Shown piece by piece: positions 35,100 through 44,917 of a stretch of DNA of 64,000 bases. The notes beneath the pieces are model-generated. The model searched no databases and was not told where the DNA came from. It was given only the letters and a program-made list of their open reading frames with translations. Both the position numbers and the translations under genes were made by a program. Source of the DNA: Oceanicola sp. (GTDB taxonomy: Bacteria > Pseudomonadota > Alphaproteobacteria > Rhodobacterales > Rhodobacteraceae); assembly GCA_022447275.1 (NCBI GenBank), contig JAKVBK010000014.1, positions 1-64,000 of the forward strand, given 5' to 3'. Numbering within the stretch: the first letter of the stretch is position 1; every line of letters begins with the position of its first letter.

Positions 35100-36752
35100 A
35101 TGGCCGAGATCGAACGCGAATCCATGGACTACGACGTTGTGATCGTCGGGGCAGGGCCTGCAGGCCTGTCTGCCGCGATCCGCCTGAAGCAGCTCGATGA
35201 GAGCCTTGAAGTTGTGGTGCTGGAAAAAGGTTCCGAGGTGGGGGCCCACATCCTGTCTGGCGCGGTGCTTGACCCTTGCGGTCTGGACGCGCTCATCCCC
35301 GACTGGAAGGAAAAGGGCGCCCCCCTGAATACGCCGGTGACCGAGGATAATTTCTACATGCTTGGCGAGGCCGGGCAGTTGCGTATCCCCAATATGCTGA
35401 TGCCGCCGCTGATGAACAATCACGGCAACTACATCGTGTCGATGGGCAACGTGTGCCGCTGGATGGCCGAGCAGGCCGAGGGCATGGGCGTGGAAATCTT
35501 CCCCGGCATGGCCTGTTCCGAGCTGATCTATGATGAGAACGGTGCGCTCAAGGGCGTTGTTGCTGGCGAGTTTGGCAAAGAGGCAGATGGCAGCCAGGGC
35601 CCGGCCTACGAGCCTGGCATGGTGCTCAATGGCAAATACGTGTTCCTCGCCGAAGGCGTGCGGGGGTCCCTGTCGAAGATGGCGATCGAAAACTACGATC
35701 TTGATGCCAAGTCTGACGTGCAGAAATACGGCCTCGGCATGAAGGAAATCTGGGAGATTGACCCGGAAAAGCACAAGCCGGGCACAGTCACCCACACGAT
35801 GGGCTGGCCGCTGGGCAGCAATGCGGGCGGCGGGTCGTTCATCTATCACCTGGAAAACAACCAGGTCTATGTGGGGTTCGTGGTGCATCTGAACTACGAA
35901 AACCCGCATGTGTTCCCCTACATGGAGTTCCAGCGGTTCAAGCACCATCCGATGGTGGCCGAGCTGCTCAAGGGCGGCAAGCGGGTGGCCTATGGCGCGC
36001 GCGCCATCTCTGAAGGTGGTTGGCAGTCAATTCCGCAAGTGGCCTTCCCCGGCGGTGCCCTGCTGGGCTGCTCTGCCGGGTTGGTGAATGTGCCGCGCAT
36101 CAAGGGCAATCACAATGCCATGTTGTCTGGCAAGGCCGCAGCCGAGGCCGCCTATGAGGCGATCCAGGAAGGCCGTTCCGGCGACACACTGGAGGCCTAT
36201 GAGACGGCGCTGCGCACCGGGCCCATCGCCAAAGACCTCAAGCCCGTGCGCAACGTCAAGCCGCTGTGGTCCAAGCGCGGGCTGCTGGCCTCGCTGACCG
36301 TGGGCGGGTTCGACATGTGGACGAACAACCTGACTGGGCTGTCGGTGCTGGGCACGATGAAACATGGCAAGACAGATGCGGAGAGCACGCGCATGGCGAA
36401 AGTGTTCGAGCCGATCGATTACCCCAAGCCGGATGGCGTGTTGTCATTTGATCGTCTGACCAACGTATCCTTCGCGATGACAAACCATGAAGAAAGCCAG
36501 CCCCCGCACCTGCAGGTGAAGGATCAAAGCACCGCTGTGCTCGACAACTTCAACAAGTTCGGTGGCCCCTCGGCGCGCTACTGCCCTGCGGGCGTGTATG
36601 AATACGTGCAGGAAGAGGGCGCAGGCTGCCGGTTCGTTGTGAACTTCCAGAACTGCGTGCATTGCAAAACCTGCGACATCAAAGAGCCGGGCGGCAATAT
36701 CACCTGGGCAGTGCCACAGGGCGGGGATGGCCCGAACTACCCCAATATGTGA
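35100..36752 (+). CDS. Electron transfer flavoprotein-ubiquinone oxidoreductase
   Basis: A 550-residue membrane-surface enzyme that passes electrons from ETF (fed by acyl-CoA and dimethylglycine-type dehydrogenases) to ubiquinone. The N-terminal FAD-binding fold GAGPAGLSAAIRLKQL is at residues ~16-31. The [4Fe-4S] cluster at the C-terminus uses the Cys residues of NCVHCKTCDIKEP together with one upstream Cys (ARYCPAGVYE). Length and motifs match the family throughout. Encodes one chain; ETF subunits are not in the window. Followed by a strong terminator. Confidence 0.95.
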   Translation: MAEIERESMDYDVVIVGAGPAGLSAAIRLKQLDESLEVVVLEKGSEVGAHILSGAVLDPCGLDALIPDWKEKGAPLNTPVTEDNFYMLGEAGQLRIPNMLMPPLMNNHGNYIVSMGNVCRWMAEQAEGMGVEIFPGMACSELIYDENGALKGVVAGEFGKEADGSQGPAYEPGMVLNGKYVFLAEGVRGSLSKMAIENYDLDAKSDVQKYGLGMKEIWEIDPEKHKPGTVTHTMGWPLGSNAGGGSFIYHLENNQVYVGFVVHLNYENPHVFPYMEFQRFKHHPMVAELLKGGKRVAYGARAISEGGWQSIPQVAFPGGALLGCSAGLVNVPRIKGNHNAMLSGKAAAEAAYEAIQEGRSGDTLEAYETALRTGPIAKDLKPVRNVKPLWSKRGLLASLTVGGFDMWTNNLTGLSVLGTMKHGKTDAESTRMAKVFEPIDYPKPDGVLSFDRLTNVSFAMTNHEESQPPHLQVKDQSTAVLDNFNKFGGPSARYCPAGVYEYVQEEGAGCRFVVNFQNCVHCKTCDIKEPGGNITWAVPQGGDGPNYPNM

Positions 36753-36791
36753 TATCGGCCGCTACAAAAAGCGGCGTGCAAAGATTCTCCT

Positions 36792-36825
36792 GCCCCCAGC
36801 GTCTATGGCGTTGGGGGCTTCTTTT
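36792..36825 (+). terminator. Rho-independent terminator of the ETF-QO gene
   Basis: Ten-base-pair stem GCCCCCAGCG/CGTTGGGGGC (one G-T pair), 7-base loop, followed by TTCTTTTT. Confidence 0.9.
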
Positions 36826-36973
36826 TGCCTGCCGTCACGGCCACATAGGCCCCGGCCCACAGGATCGTGATAGGTCAGGGCCCGGCTTTAGAAACCATAA
36901 ACATTTGTCATATGTTGTTTCGTCCGAGGCAGCGGGCTAGGTTTTCCAGTAGCCACAATCTGGGAGAACCGCC

Positions 36974-38686
36974 TTGCGTCATCTGTTCAAGACTATGTCC
37001 TGCTCCTTACTTGGCCTCGCGCTGAGTGTTGCCACGCCTGTTTCTGCCCAACCGACGCAAGGCTTTGCGGGGGCGTATCTTGCGGCACGCCACGCGTCGC
37101 TGTTCAACGATTACACCCAAGCGGCAGACTATTTCGTGCGGGCGATTGCCCGGGATCGGAACAACGCGGCGCTCATGGAATCTGCGGTTTTATCCTACGC
37201 GAATGCGGGCCAGATCACGCGGGCGGCGCCGATTGCGGCCCGCATGGAGGCGCTGGGCGCAGTCAGCCAGATTGGACAGATGGTGATCCTGGCGGATCAT
37301 CTGGAGAATGAGAAGTACGACCGCGCCCTCGCTGCGCTTGACGGTGGCTTGTCGGTTGGGCCGCTGGTGGATGGGCTGGTGCGCGGTTGGGCGCTTCTGG
37401 GTACGGGGGATCGCAGTGCAGCATTGGCCGCATTCGATGCGGCCGCTCAAACCGAAGGTCTGGAAAGCTTTGCTCAGTATCACAAGGCGCTTGCCCTGGC
37501 TGTGGATGGTGATTTTGAAAAGGCCGTTGCCCTGCTCGATGGCAGCGAAACCGGCCCCCTCCGCCTGACCCGCCGCGGCACCATCGCTTACGCCCAGATG
37601 CTGGGGCAGTTGGGGAAAGGCCAGCAGGCGGCTGATGCGATCCGCGTGGGCTTTGACAGCATGATGGATCCGAGCCTGGACGCGCTTTTGGTGCGCCTCG
37701 AGGCCGGTGACGACGTGCCCTTCGACTTTCTGACCAGTGTGCAAGATGGCTTGGCCGAGGTGTTCTACACGGTCGCCGGTGCTCTCAACGGCGAGGCATC
37801 TGACAGCTACACGCTGCTCTATGCGCGCATCGGCACCCATCTGCGCCCCACCCACACGGACGCCATTTTGCTGTCTGCGGCGTTGCTGTCCCGGCAAGAT
37901 CAGTTTGATCTCGCCACAGCCGCCTACGACAGCGTTCCGCGCGAGGACCCTTCCTACCACATGGCAGAAATGGCGCGGTCGGATGCGCTGGTGCGTGCGG
38001 GCAATCCCGATGCGGCAATCGAGGTGCTTTCCCAGCTTACCGAAACCCATGGCGATCTTCCTTCGGTGCATTCGTCGTTGGGCGATGCGCTGCGTCGGCA
38101 GGAACGGTTTGACGAGGCCACGGCCGCTTATGACGCCGCGCTGGCGCTCTATGACACGCCGGCTGCAAATCATTGGATCCTCTACTATGCGCGCGGCATC
38201 ACCCATGAGCGCGAAGATCGCTGGCCCCTCGCCGAGGCCGATTTCCGGATGGCCCTCGACCTGAACCCAAACCAACCCAATGTGCTGAATTATCTTGGGT
38301 ATTCCATGGTTGAGATGCAGGTGAATCTGGACGAGGCCCTGGACATGATCGAGCGCGCTGTCGCAGCGCAGCCAGAGTCCGGGTATATCACCGACAGTCT
38401 TGGCTGGGTGCTCTACCGCATGGGCGCCTATGACGATGCCGTGGGCTATATGGAGCGCGCCGTAGAGCTGATGCCTGCCGATCCGATCATCAATGATCAC
38501 CTCGGTGATGTGTATTGGGCTGTCGGGCGGCAGATCGAGGCCGAGTTCCAGTGGAAGCGCGCCCTTTCATTCGACCCTGAGGAAGACGAAGCAGAGCGCA
38601 TCCGTCGCAAGCTCGAGGTGGGTCTCGATGTGGTGCTGGATGCGGAAGGGGCCGCGCCCCTTCATGTCGTTGCCGATGACGGCTGA
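36974..38686 (+). CDS. Exported tetratricopeptide-repeat protein
   Basis: A 570-residue protein with a signal peptide (about residues 1-25, ending VSAQPT) and TPR helices through most of the mature length. The last third has the clearest repeats, such as LNYLGYSMVEMQ, TDSLGWVLYRMGAYDDAV and NDHLGDVYWAVGRQ. It is probably a periplasmic scaffold or lipoprotein-like assembly factor, as TPR proteins of this type often are. Starts with TTG at 36974 after a GGGAGAACC site. ispE follows after 6 bp, suggesting a shared transcript. Confidence 0.85.
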   Translation: MRHLFKTMSCSLLGLALSVATPVSAQPTQGFAGAYLAARHASLFNDYTQAADYFVRAIARDRNNAALMESAVLSYANAGQITRAAPIAARMEALGAVSQIGQMVILADHLENEKYDRALAALDGGLSVGPLVDGLVRGWALLGTGDRSAALAAFDAAAQTEGLESFAQYHKALALAVDGDFEKAVALLDGSETGPLRLTRRGTIAYAQMLGQLGKGQQAADAIRVGFDSMMDPSLDALLVRLEAGDDVPFDFLTSVQDGLAEVFYTVAGALNGEASDSYTLLYARIGTHLRPTHTDAILLSAALLSRQDQFDLATAAYDSVPREDPSYHMAEMARSDALVRAGNPDAAIEVLSQLTETHGDLPSVHSSLGDALRRQERFDEATAAYDAALALYDTPAANHWILYYARGITHEREDRWPLAEADFRMALDLNPNQPNVLNYLGYSMVEMQVNLDEALDMIERAVAAQPESGYITDSLGWVLYRMGAYDDAVGYMERAVELMPADPIINDHLGDVYWAVGRQIEAEFQWKRALSFDPEEDEAERIRRKLEVGLDVVLDAEGAAPLHVVADDG

Positions 38687-38692
38687 GCCCAG

Positions 38693-39535
38693 GTGGACGG
38701 CGCCCCGGGCTTTGCCCCTGCGAAAATCAATCTGAGCCTGCATGTCACAGGGCGTCGGGCCGATGGCTATCATCTGCTCGACAGCCTCGTGGCCTTTGCA
38801 GATATCGGGGACAGGCTCGAGGCCCGTGCGGCCCCGGCACTGTCTCTGCAGGTGACGGGACCCCTCGCAGAGGGCGTGCCACTCGACGGATCCAACCTTG
38901 TTTTGAAGGCGGCCTTGGCGCTCAAACAGCACGGCAAGGGGGCCAGCCTTGTGCTGCATAAGCACCTGCCCGCTGCTGCCGGGATCGGAGGGGGGTCGTC
39001 AGATGCGGCGGCTGCGCTGCGCATTCTGGCCAGCCTATGGGATTGCCCGATGCCCACGGCTGACGAAGTGTTGGCGCTGGGGGCGGATGTGCCGGTCTGT
39101 TTGGTTGGGCAGGCCTGCCGCATGGCTGGCATCGGAGAGGTCATCACCGCAGTGCCGCGATTGCCTTGCGTGCCTGCAGTTCTGGTCAATCCGCGGGTGG
39201 ACGTGCCGACCCCGCAGGTGTTCAAGGCCCTGCGCAACCGAGACAACGCCCCGATGCCCGAGGCGATCCCGCAGTTTCACGACGTGGCAGCGCTGGCGGC
39301 GTGGCTCCGTGGGCAACGCAATGATCTGGAAGCGCCAGCCCAGCAGGCGCAGCCTGTGATTGGCACCGTGCTTGCAGCCCTTTCGGCCGCGCCGGGGGCA
39401 TTGCTTGCCCGCATGTCAGGCTCCGGGGCGACGTGCTTTGCCTTGCATGAAAGCGCTGACAGTGCCGCCCGCGCTGCGCGCACCCTCGCAGAGCAGCACC
39501 CGGACTGGTGGGTTGCCCACGGGATGCTGTCCTAG
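38693..39535 (+). CDS. ispE: 4-diphosphocytidyl-2-C-methyl-D-erythritol kinase
   Basis: A 280-residue GHMP-fold kinase of the MEP isoprenoid pathway, phosphorylating CDP-methylerythritol. The substrate motif [21 protein letters not shown] is at the N-terminus, the ATP loop [17 protein letters not shown] near residues 92-108, and the C-terminal GHMP motif [17 protein letters not shown] start at 38693. Isoprenoid synthesis is completed by ispH at 55515. Confidence 0.95.
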   Translation: MDGAPGFAPAKINLSLHVTGRRADGYHLLDSLVAFADIGDRLEARAAPALSLQVTGPLAEGVPLDGSNLVLKAALALKQHGKGASLVLHKHLPAAAGIGGGSSDAAAALRILASLWDCPMPTADEVLALGADVPVCLVGQACRMAGIGEVITAVPRLPCVPAVLVNPRVDVPTPQVFKALRNRDNAPMPEAIPQFHDVAALAAWLRGQRNDLEAPAQQAQPVIGTVLAALSAAPGALLARMSGSGATCFALHESADSAARAARTLAEQHPDWWVAHGMLS

Positions 39536-39724
39536 GGCGAGGCCTCCGGTGCTTTACGATCTGGCGACGGCCGCGCGCTCGGCCTGTCTTGGCATGGGGT
39601 GCCTCAAAAGAGTGTTGATCATTTTGGGGCGGCACAGGATAACGCAATGAGAAAGTTTTGCCCGGCAAAGCTCTAGGCGTCCGGATTGCCCGGTCCCCTG
39701 CCTCTCAAACGAGGTCGAAAGACA

Positions 39725-39925
39725 ATGAAATCACGCCTCATTGCAGCGCTCCTTGTGTTTTGGCCCTGGCTCTTTCTGGCCGTGATGGTGTTGCTCAACG
39801 GGCTGCAACTCCATGGTTTGGTGCTGATCTTTTACATACAGTTTTCTTTGTTCTGGGTGGTGCCTGCCGTGCTGATTTGGGTCATCGTCGAACTCGTGCT
39901 CGCGCTGCGCAGACGCAGAAGCTAG
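39725..39925 (+). CDS. Small two-helix membrane protein
   Basis: A 66-residue hydrophobic protein with two membrane segments and basic ends (starts MKSR, ends RRRRS). The ATG at 39725 has a GAGGTCGAAAG site. No family is recognised. It follows ispE by 190 bp on the same strand. Confidence 0.5.
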   Translation: MKSRLIAALLVFWPWLFLAVMVLLNGLQLHGLVLIFYIQFSLFWVVPAVLIWVIVELVLALRRRRS

Positions 39926-40201
39926 GGGCTGGCTATCCCGGGGCGCGTGCGTGGTAACCGCCGATCAGGATCGCTGTGGCCACACCATTTCTTGAACAGG
40001 CAGACAGGTTGACCGGCTCGGTCGCGCAGCAAAGCCTCGCAATCCTAAAGAATGACTCGAGCCCCGGGGGCATCGCGCATTGAGCGCTGCCTGATCGCGA
40101 AGGGCCCGGTGAGTGCGATCCAAGCTTTCAGAGCGTGAGGCCGCCCGGCAGGCTGGCCCCTTGGCAACCTGTTTCGGACGGAGGTGGGGCGAGGCCGCCC
40201 C

Positions 40202-41065
40202 TCAGCGTTTGCCGTAATACAGCCCCACCACATGTTCCGCTTCGGCGAAGAACAGCCACCGTGTGGCCAGTACGCCGGCCAAGTGCACGGCCAGCACAAG
40301 CCAGATGGGGAGGGCAGGCACCAGTGTGAGCAGCAGCACCGGCACAAGGATTGCCAGGCCAAACCCGATATAGCGCAGACGGCGGGCATGTTTGCGCGCC
40401 ACCACATGCACCATCTCCTTGAGCAGGTAATTGTCGCCCGTATGGGGCATCTCGAAGGCTCGGACCGTGCCGTGCGTAAGCCCGGTGGCTGTGTTCATGC
40501 TGGATTGGGATTGGCGCACCCGGTTGTCGCCGCTCAGCCAGTAGGCCGCCAGTGCCGCGCCTGCAGGCAAGAGCAGGCCGATGGCATCCGCGCTGCGCCC
40601 GGTGAGCATGGCCCCGCCCGCGAGGGAGAGGATCACGAAAAGGAACGGTGTCCAGCCCGTGTGCCAGCGCGGGACCGTTTTGAGTTGCGTGTAGATCATC
40701 GCCGTGGCCAGAACAGTCAGGATGCACAGCACAATCGGCAGTGCAACAGCCGCCCCCGGCAGGCGGCCCGTGGCGACTGCAAAGCTCACAAGCGGTGCGA
40801 TTGCCAGTGTCAGCACGGCCAGCCACGCTTCGCGGCTGAGCCAGGAACTGCCCGGCTGCGTGAAGGACCGCCAGGCATTCTTAGGGTTCTTCAGATGCGC
40901 CGTTGAGAACATCAGCCCGGCGCCTGTGAGCGCCCATGTGAAGGCGACCATCATGATTGCGGCATGACTGGGGCCTGCCCCCAAGGCAAACAGCGCCCAG
41001 GCCAGGCCGCCCAGGCCCAGGCCAGACAGGGTCGTGAAAAGGATGAGAGAGGGTGCGGGATGCAT
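40202..41065 (-). CDS. soeC: Sulfite dehydrogenase membrane anchor SoeC (DmsC type)
   Basis: A 287-residue membrane protein with about eight hydrophobic segments, of the DmsC/NrfD anchor type. It links the SoeAB catalytic part to the quinone pool. The genomic order with soeB, 3 bp upstream, and soeA indicates the anchor of the sulfite-oxidising enzyme. No heme ligands can be assigned with confidence. The last gene of the operon on the minus strand. Confidence 0.8.
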   Translation of the reverse strand: MHPAPSLILFTTLSGLGLGGLAWALFALGAGPSHAAIMMVAFTWALTGAGLMFSTAHLKNPKNAWRSFTQPGSSWLSREAWLAVLTLAIAPLVSFAVATGRLPGAAVALPIVLCILTVLATAMIYTQLKTVPRWHTGWTPFLFVILSLAGGAMLTGRSADAIGLLLPAGAALAAYWLSGDNRVRQSQSSMNTATGLTHGTVRAFEMPHTGDNYLLKEMVHVVARKHARRLRYIGFGLAILVPVLLLTLVPALPIWLVLAVHLAGVLATRWLFFAEAEHVVGLYYGKR

Positions 41066-41068
41066 TGG

Positions 41069-41845
41069 TCATTTCCCTCCCGGCAGACTGTCGAGCGCCC
41101 TGTCCAGCCAGCCCAAAAAGCCCTTGGGCGTGTCTGTTTCGCCGGGCGTCATGGGGGCCAGAAGCGGGGCGAGGATATCGATGGGCGCTTCGGGGGCTTG
41201 ATCTTTTGCGCGAGGCGGCAGGTATTTGTTCACGGGCTTGGTGCCCTGTTCGGGCATCAGGTCGATCCCGCCGCGCGCTTCAACCAATTGGCTGACCGCA
41301 CTGTCGGGATCGCCGAGATCGCCGAAATGGCGGGCCCCAGCTGGGCAGGTGCGCACACAGGCGGGCACCCGGTCTTCCTCAGGCAGGTTGTCGTTATAGA
41401 TGCGGTCTGTGCACAGGGTGCATTTCTTCATGACGCCGGCAGAGGGGTCCATCTCGCGGGCGCCGTAGGGGCAGGCCCAGGCACACAAGCCGCACCCCAT
41501 ACAGGCCTTTTCGTTGACCAGCACAACGCCATCTTCCGCACGCTTGTAGCTGGCGCCCGTGGGGCAGACCGTCACGCAGGGTGCATCTTCGCAATGCAGG
41601 CACGATTTGGGGAAATGCACCAGCTGGGCGGGCCCTGTTTCCGGCTGTACTTCGTAGGAATGGATGCGGTTGAGAAAGGTGCCTTCGGGCTTTGCGCCAT
41701 AGGGGTCTTCGTCGGCCAGCGGCGCGCCGTAGTTCTCGGTATTCCAGCCCTTGCAGGCGGTGACGCAGGCATGACAGCCCACGCAGGTATCCAGATCGAT
41801 CACCAGGCCGAGTTTGACGTTGGACGGGGCAGGTAGCTGGGTCAT
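41069..41845 (-). CDS. soeB: Sulfite dehydrogenase iron-sulfur subunit SoeB
   Basis: A 258-residue electron-transfer subunit with four [4Fe-4S] clusters, from four Cys groups: CVGCHACVTAC (residues ~21-31), CLHCEDAPCVTVC (~82-94), CMGCGLCAWAC and CTLC...CVRTC. Related to DmsB/PsrB. It shuttles electrons from SoeA to SoeC. There is no Tat or Sec signal, matching a cytoplasmic enzyme. The start overlaps the 50-residue upstream gene by 4 bp. Confidence 0.88.
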   Translation of the reverse strand: MTQLPAPSNVKLGLVIDLDTCVGCHACVTACKGWNTENYGAPLADEDPYGAKPEGTFLNRIHSYEVQPETGPAQLVHFPKSCLHCEDAPCVTVCPTGASYKRAEDGVVLVNEKACMGCGLCAWACPYGAREMDPSAGVMKKCTLCTDRIYNDNLPEEDRVPACVRTCPAGARHFGDLGDPDSAVSQLVEARGGIDLMPEQGTKPVNKYLPPRAKDQAPEAPIDILAPLLAPMTPGETDTPKGFLGWLDRALDSLPGGK

Positions 41846-41994
41846 GCGTGGCGATGCTCCGTTGGAAGGGGTGTGTGTGACACGGGATCCTCCCGGGCGG
41901 GATCCCAAGTGGCGACAAACCAGATGAAGCTGCCCGCAGCGAGCAGCACGAAAAGGGCGATGGCCAGCAGGGTGCGTTTCACCGGTCGTGTCAT
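41842..41994 (-). CDS. 50-residue membrane protein inside the soe operon
   Basis: A short protein with one membrane helix (about residues 8-29, LLAIALFVLLAAGSFIWFVA) and a polar His-rich tail (ends TEHRHA). The stop overlaps the soeB ATG (ATGA), which supports real translation coupled to soeB. I know no such subunit in the described SoeABC enzyme. It could be an assembly or stabilising factor. It is easy to overlook because it is shorter than most gene-finder cut-offs. Confidence 0.65.
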   Translation of the reverse strand: MTRPVKRTLLAIALFVLLAAGSFIWFVATWDPAREDPVSHTPLPTEHRHA

Positions 41995-42023
41995 GGGGCC
42001 AGCCGCCTGCCTTTTGTGGGGCG

Positions 42024-42082
42024 GGGGCGAGGGGGCTTTGCCCCCGCCTGCGGCTCCCCCAGAGTATTTTGGCCAAGATGAT
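42024..42082 (+). repeat. GAGTATTT hairpin repeat, copy 4
   Basis: GGGGGC-TTT-GCCCCC hairpin (42031-42045), a C-rich stretch, CCCCCAGAGTATTTT and GGCCAAGATGAT. It lies in the soe operon between soeA (stop at 42092) and the 50-residue gene. Confidence 0.75.
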
Positions 42083-42091
42083 AGGGGCGGA

Positions 42092-44917
42092 TCATTTTCT
42101 GACCTGCCAAGCGAGATTGGCGGCCCCTTCTGGGACCGGGCTGGCGGACGTGCCGGGGTTGGGCTGGCTTTGCTCCCCGTCGGGAGCAGGGGCTTTCTCA
42201 ATGCGTACGCGCAGGTCAAACCAAGCGGCCTGGCCTGTCACCGGGTCTGAGTTGGACCATCTGAGGCCATCGCCTTTGGGTGGCAGCAATTCGTGGATCA
42301 GGTGGTTGAGCAAAAATCCCTTCGTGCTTTCGGGCGCATCCTCAGAGAGGGCCCAGGCGCCTTTGCGTTTGCCGATGGCGTTCCATGTCCAGACCGTGTT
42401 GGGGTTCAGGGCGGCCATATGGGCGGCTGGGACGGTGATGGCCCCATGAGGGGAGGTAACCTTGACCCAGTCACCGGTTTTCAGCCCCTGCGCTTCCCAG
42501 ATATTGGTGGGGATATAGAGCGGGTTCATGCCGTGGATCTGGCGCAACCAGGCGTTCTGGCTGCCCCAGGAATGGTACATCGCCATGGGGCGCTGTGTCA
42601 GGGCATGGACGGGATAGCTTTCGGCGTCTGGGATATCTTCGGACGGATCCCACCAGATCGGCAGGGGATCGAGCTTTTCCCGGATCCGGGCCCGCAGGTG
42701 GTCCGGGGGCTGGCGCGTTCCGTGGCCTTCTGCGGCGCGCTGGAAACGGCGCAGGGGCTCGCACCACAGGTTGAAAAGATAAGGTTGCGGGCTGTCATAG
42801 AGCCCCATTTGCACGGCCCAATCCTGATAGGCGGCATTCCATGGCTTGAAATAGCGGGCTTCGGCCGGCACGTGGCGCATCCAGAAGCCGCCATGCTCGA
42901 TATAGCGTTGCAGCTGATCGGAGGGGGCTTCGCCGCGCCCGCCGGGTGCATCGGTGCCTTCGGGGAAGGCCTCTGGCCCCTCTCGCCAGCCCGCCAGCGG
43001 GCCGATGCCCGGCTTGCGCACATGGTTCGTGATATAGTCTGCGTAGTCTGCGTATTTTGCGCTGCCATCTTCATTGACGAAGGCCGGCAGGCCCAGCTTT
43101 GCGCCCAGTTTCACGAGGGTTGTCTGGAACCCCTGCACGTTTCTGTCCGGGGCGACCACGGGCCAGCGGATCGCATCGGCGGCGGCATCAGCCTCGCAGA
43201 TCGGGCGGTCGAGCAAGCTGATGCAATCATGGCGCTCGAGATAGGTCGTATCGGGCAGGATGAGATCTGCATAGGCCACCATCTCGGAGCTGTAGGCATC
43301 GGAGTAGATGATGTTCGGGATCTTGTAGCTGCCGTCGGCCTTTTTGTCCGTGAGCATGTGCATCACGCCTTTGGGATCCATCGACGAATTCCACGACATG
43401 TTGGCCATGTAGAGGAATAGCGTATCGATCTCGTAGGGGTCGCCGGCATGGGCGTTGGAGATCACCATATGCATCAGGCCGTGGGCCGACATGGGATTTT
43501 CCCAAGAGAAAGCCTTGTCGATCCGGGCGGGTGAGCCGTCTTCCTTGAGGGTGAGGTCATCCGGGCCGTGGACAAAGCCCAGATGCGGGCCGTCCAGTGG
43601 CTTGCCGGGTGTGACCTTGCAATGGGGCTTGGGGTGGGCTTCTGGTGGCTTGGGGTAGGGGGGCTTGAAACGGAAGCCGCCCGGGGCCTCAACCGTGCCC
43701 AAAAGGATCTGCAGAATGTGCAGGGCGCGCGCGGTCTGAAAGCCGTTGGCATGGGCCGAGATGCCGCGCATGGCATGCATGGCGACGGGGCGGCCGGTCA
43801 TTGTTTTGTGGGTCTCGCCGCGGAAATCTGTCCATTCCTGCTCGATTTCAAAGGCTTCGTCGAAGGCCACACGGGCCAGTTCTGCGGCCAGCGTGCGGAT
43901 GCGGTCCGGTGTTAGGCCGCAGCGCGCGGCCACGGATTCGGGGGCGTATTCATCGGACAGGTAGCGCTCGGCGATCTGTTCCATGACGGTGCCGGGCGCG
44001 GCAATGTCAGGCAGGATGCCGGCGGTGTCGAAGGGGACCTCCGCCTTGGTGTTCCGGTCGATCACCAGCGTTTTGCCGTCGCCATTGCGCCGGAGCATGC
44101 CGTCTGTGTCGAGCAGGCAGGGCGCATTCGTCCAGCGGGCGAGATAGTCCAGATCGATCCGACCGGCCTTGAGCAGGCAGTGGATCAGCGACAGGATCAA
44201 GAGCCCGTCCGCGCCGGGGGTGATGCCCACCCAATCATCGGCAACCGCGTTATAGCCGGTGCGGATCGGGTTGACGCCGATGACCTTGGCGCCCCGGGCC
44301 TTGATCTTGCCGATGCCCATTTTGATCGGGTTGCTGTCGTGATCTTCGGCGACACCGAAAAGCAGGAAAAGCTTGGTGTGATCCCAGTCGGGTTGGCCGA
44401 ACTCCCAGAAGGCGCCGCCCATGGTGTAGATGCCGGCGGTGGCCATGTTGACCGAGCAGAAGCCGCCATGGGCCGCATAGTTCGGCGTGCCGAAGTTTTG
44501 TGCCCAGAACGAGGTGAAGGATTGCGACTGGTCGCGCCCGGTGAAGAAGGCCAGTTTCTCGGGGTTTGTGTCGCGCAGCGGGCGCAGGATGTCATCGGCC
44601 AATTGCAGGGCTTCGTCCCAGGAAATCTCCTCGAACTGGCCAGAGCCGCGCGGGCCGGTGCGTTTCATGGGCGCGCGCAGGCGGGACGGGGCATTGTGCT
44701 GCATGATGCCCGCGCTGCCCTTGGCGCAGAGTACGCCGCGGTTAACCGGGTGATCGCGGTTGCCTTCGATATAGGCAACTTTGCCATCTTTCATATGCAC
44801 ATTGATCCCGCACCGGCAGGCGCACATGTAGCAAGTGGTTTTGCGGATCTCATCCCCGGGTTTTGGAGACAGATCATATCCGCGCGCCGTAACCGGCGCG
44901 GTTCCCTTGGCTGCCAT
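42092..44917 (-). CDS. soeA: Sulfite dehydrogenase molybdoprotein subunit SoeA
   Basis: A 941-residue molybdopterin oxidoreductase of the DMSO-reductase superfamily. The N-terminal [4Fe-4S] motif CYMCACRCG with the fourth Cys in GVLCAKG (residues ~29-69) is clear, and GGFCSVNM (about 150) may provide the Mo ligand. There is no twin-arginine signal, which fits the cytoplasm-facing Soe enzyme known from Allochromatium and Ruegeria that oxidises sulfite from thiosulfate or DMSP/taurine degradation. Polysulfide- or tetrathionate-type relatives are the alternative, but they are exported. Confidence 0.82.
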   Translation of the reverse strand: MAAKGTAPVTARGYDLSPKPGDEIRKTTCYMCACRCGINVHMKDGKVAYIEGNRDHPVNRGVLCAKGSAGIMQHNAPSRLRAPMKRTGPRGSGQFEEISWDEALQLADDILRPLRDTNPEKLAFFTGRDQSQSFTSFWAQNFGTPNYAAHGGFCSVNMATAGIYTMGGAFWEFGQPDWDHTKLFLLFGVAEDHDSNPIKMGIGKIKARGAKVIGVNPIRTGYNAVADDWVGITPGADGLLILSLIHCLLKAGRIDLDYLARWTNAPCLLDTDGMLRRNGDGKTLVIDRNTKAEVPFDTAGILPDIAAPGTVMEQIAERYLSDEYAPESVAARCGLTPDRIRTLAAELARVAFDEAFEIEQEWTDFRGETHKTMTGRPVAMHAMRGISAHANGFQTARALHILQILLGTVEAPGGFRFKPPYPKPPEAHPKPHCKVTPGKPLDGPHLGFVHGPDDLTLKEDGSPARIDKAFSWENPMSAHGLMHMVISNAHAGDPYEIDTLFLYMANMSWNSSMDPKGVMHMLTDKKADGSYKIPNIIYSDAYSSEMVAYADLILPDTTYLERHDCISLLDRPICEADAAADAIRWPVVAPDRNVQGFQTTLVKLGAKLGLPAFVNEDGSAKYADYADYITNHVRKPGIGPLAGWREGPEAFPEGTDAPGGRGEAPSDQLQRYIEHGGFWMRHVPAEARYFKPWNAAYQDWAVQMGLYDSPQPYLFNLWCEPLRRFQRAAEGHGTRQPPDHLRARIREKLDPLPIWWDPSEDIPDAESYPVHALTQRPMAMYHSWGSQNAWLRQIHGMNPLYIPTNIWEAQGLKTGDWVKVTSPHGAITVPAAHMAALNPNTVWTWNAIGKRKGAWALSEDAPESTKGFLLNHLIHELLPPKGDGLRWSNSDPVTGQAAWFDLRVRIEKAPAPDGEQSQPNPGTSASPVPEGAANLAWQVRK

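Noticed and set aside
40202..44917. DMSO reductase or polysulfide reductase as the identity of the molybdoenzyme
   Set aside because: The catalytic subunit has no Tat signal, unlike exported DMSO or polysulfide reductases; the cytoplasmic layout and gene set fit SoeABC better.
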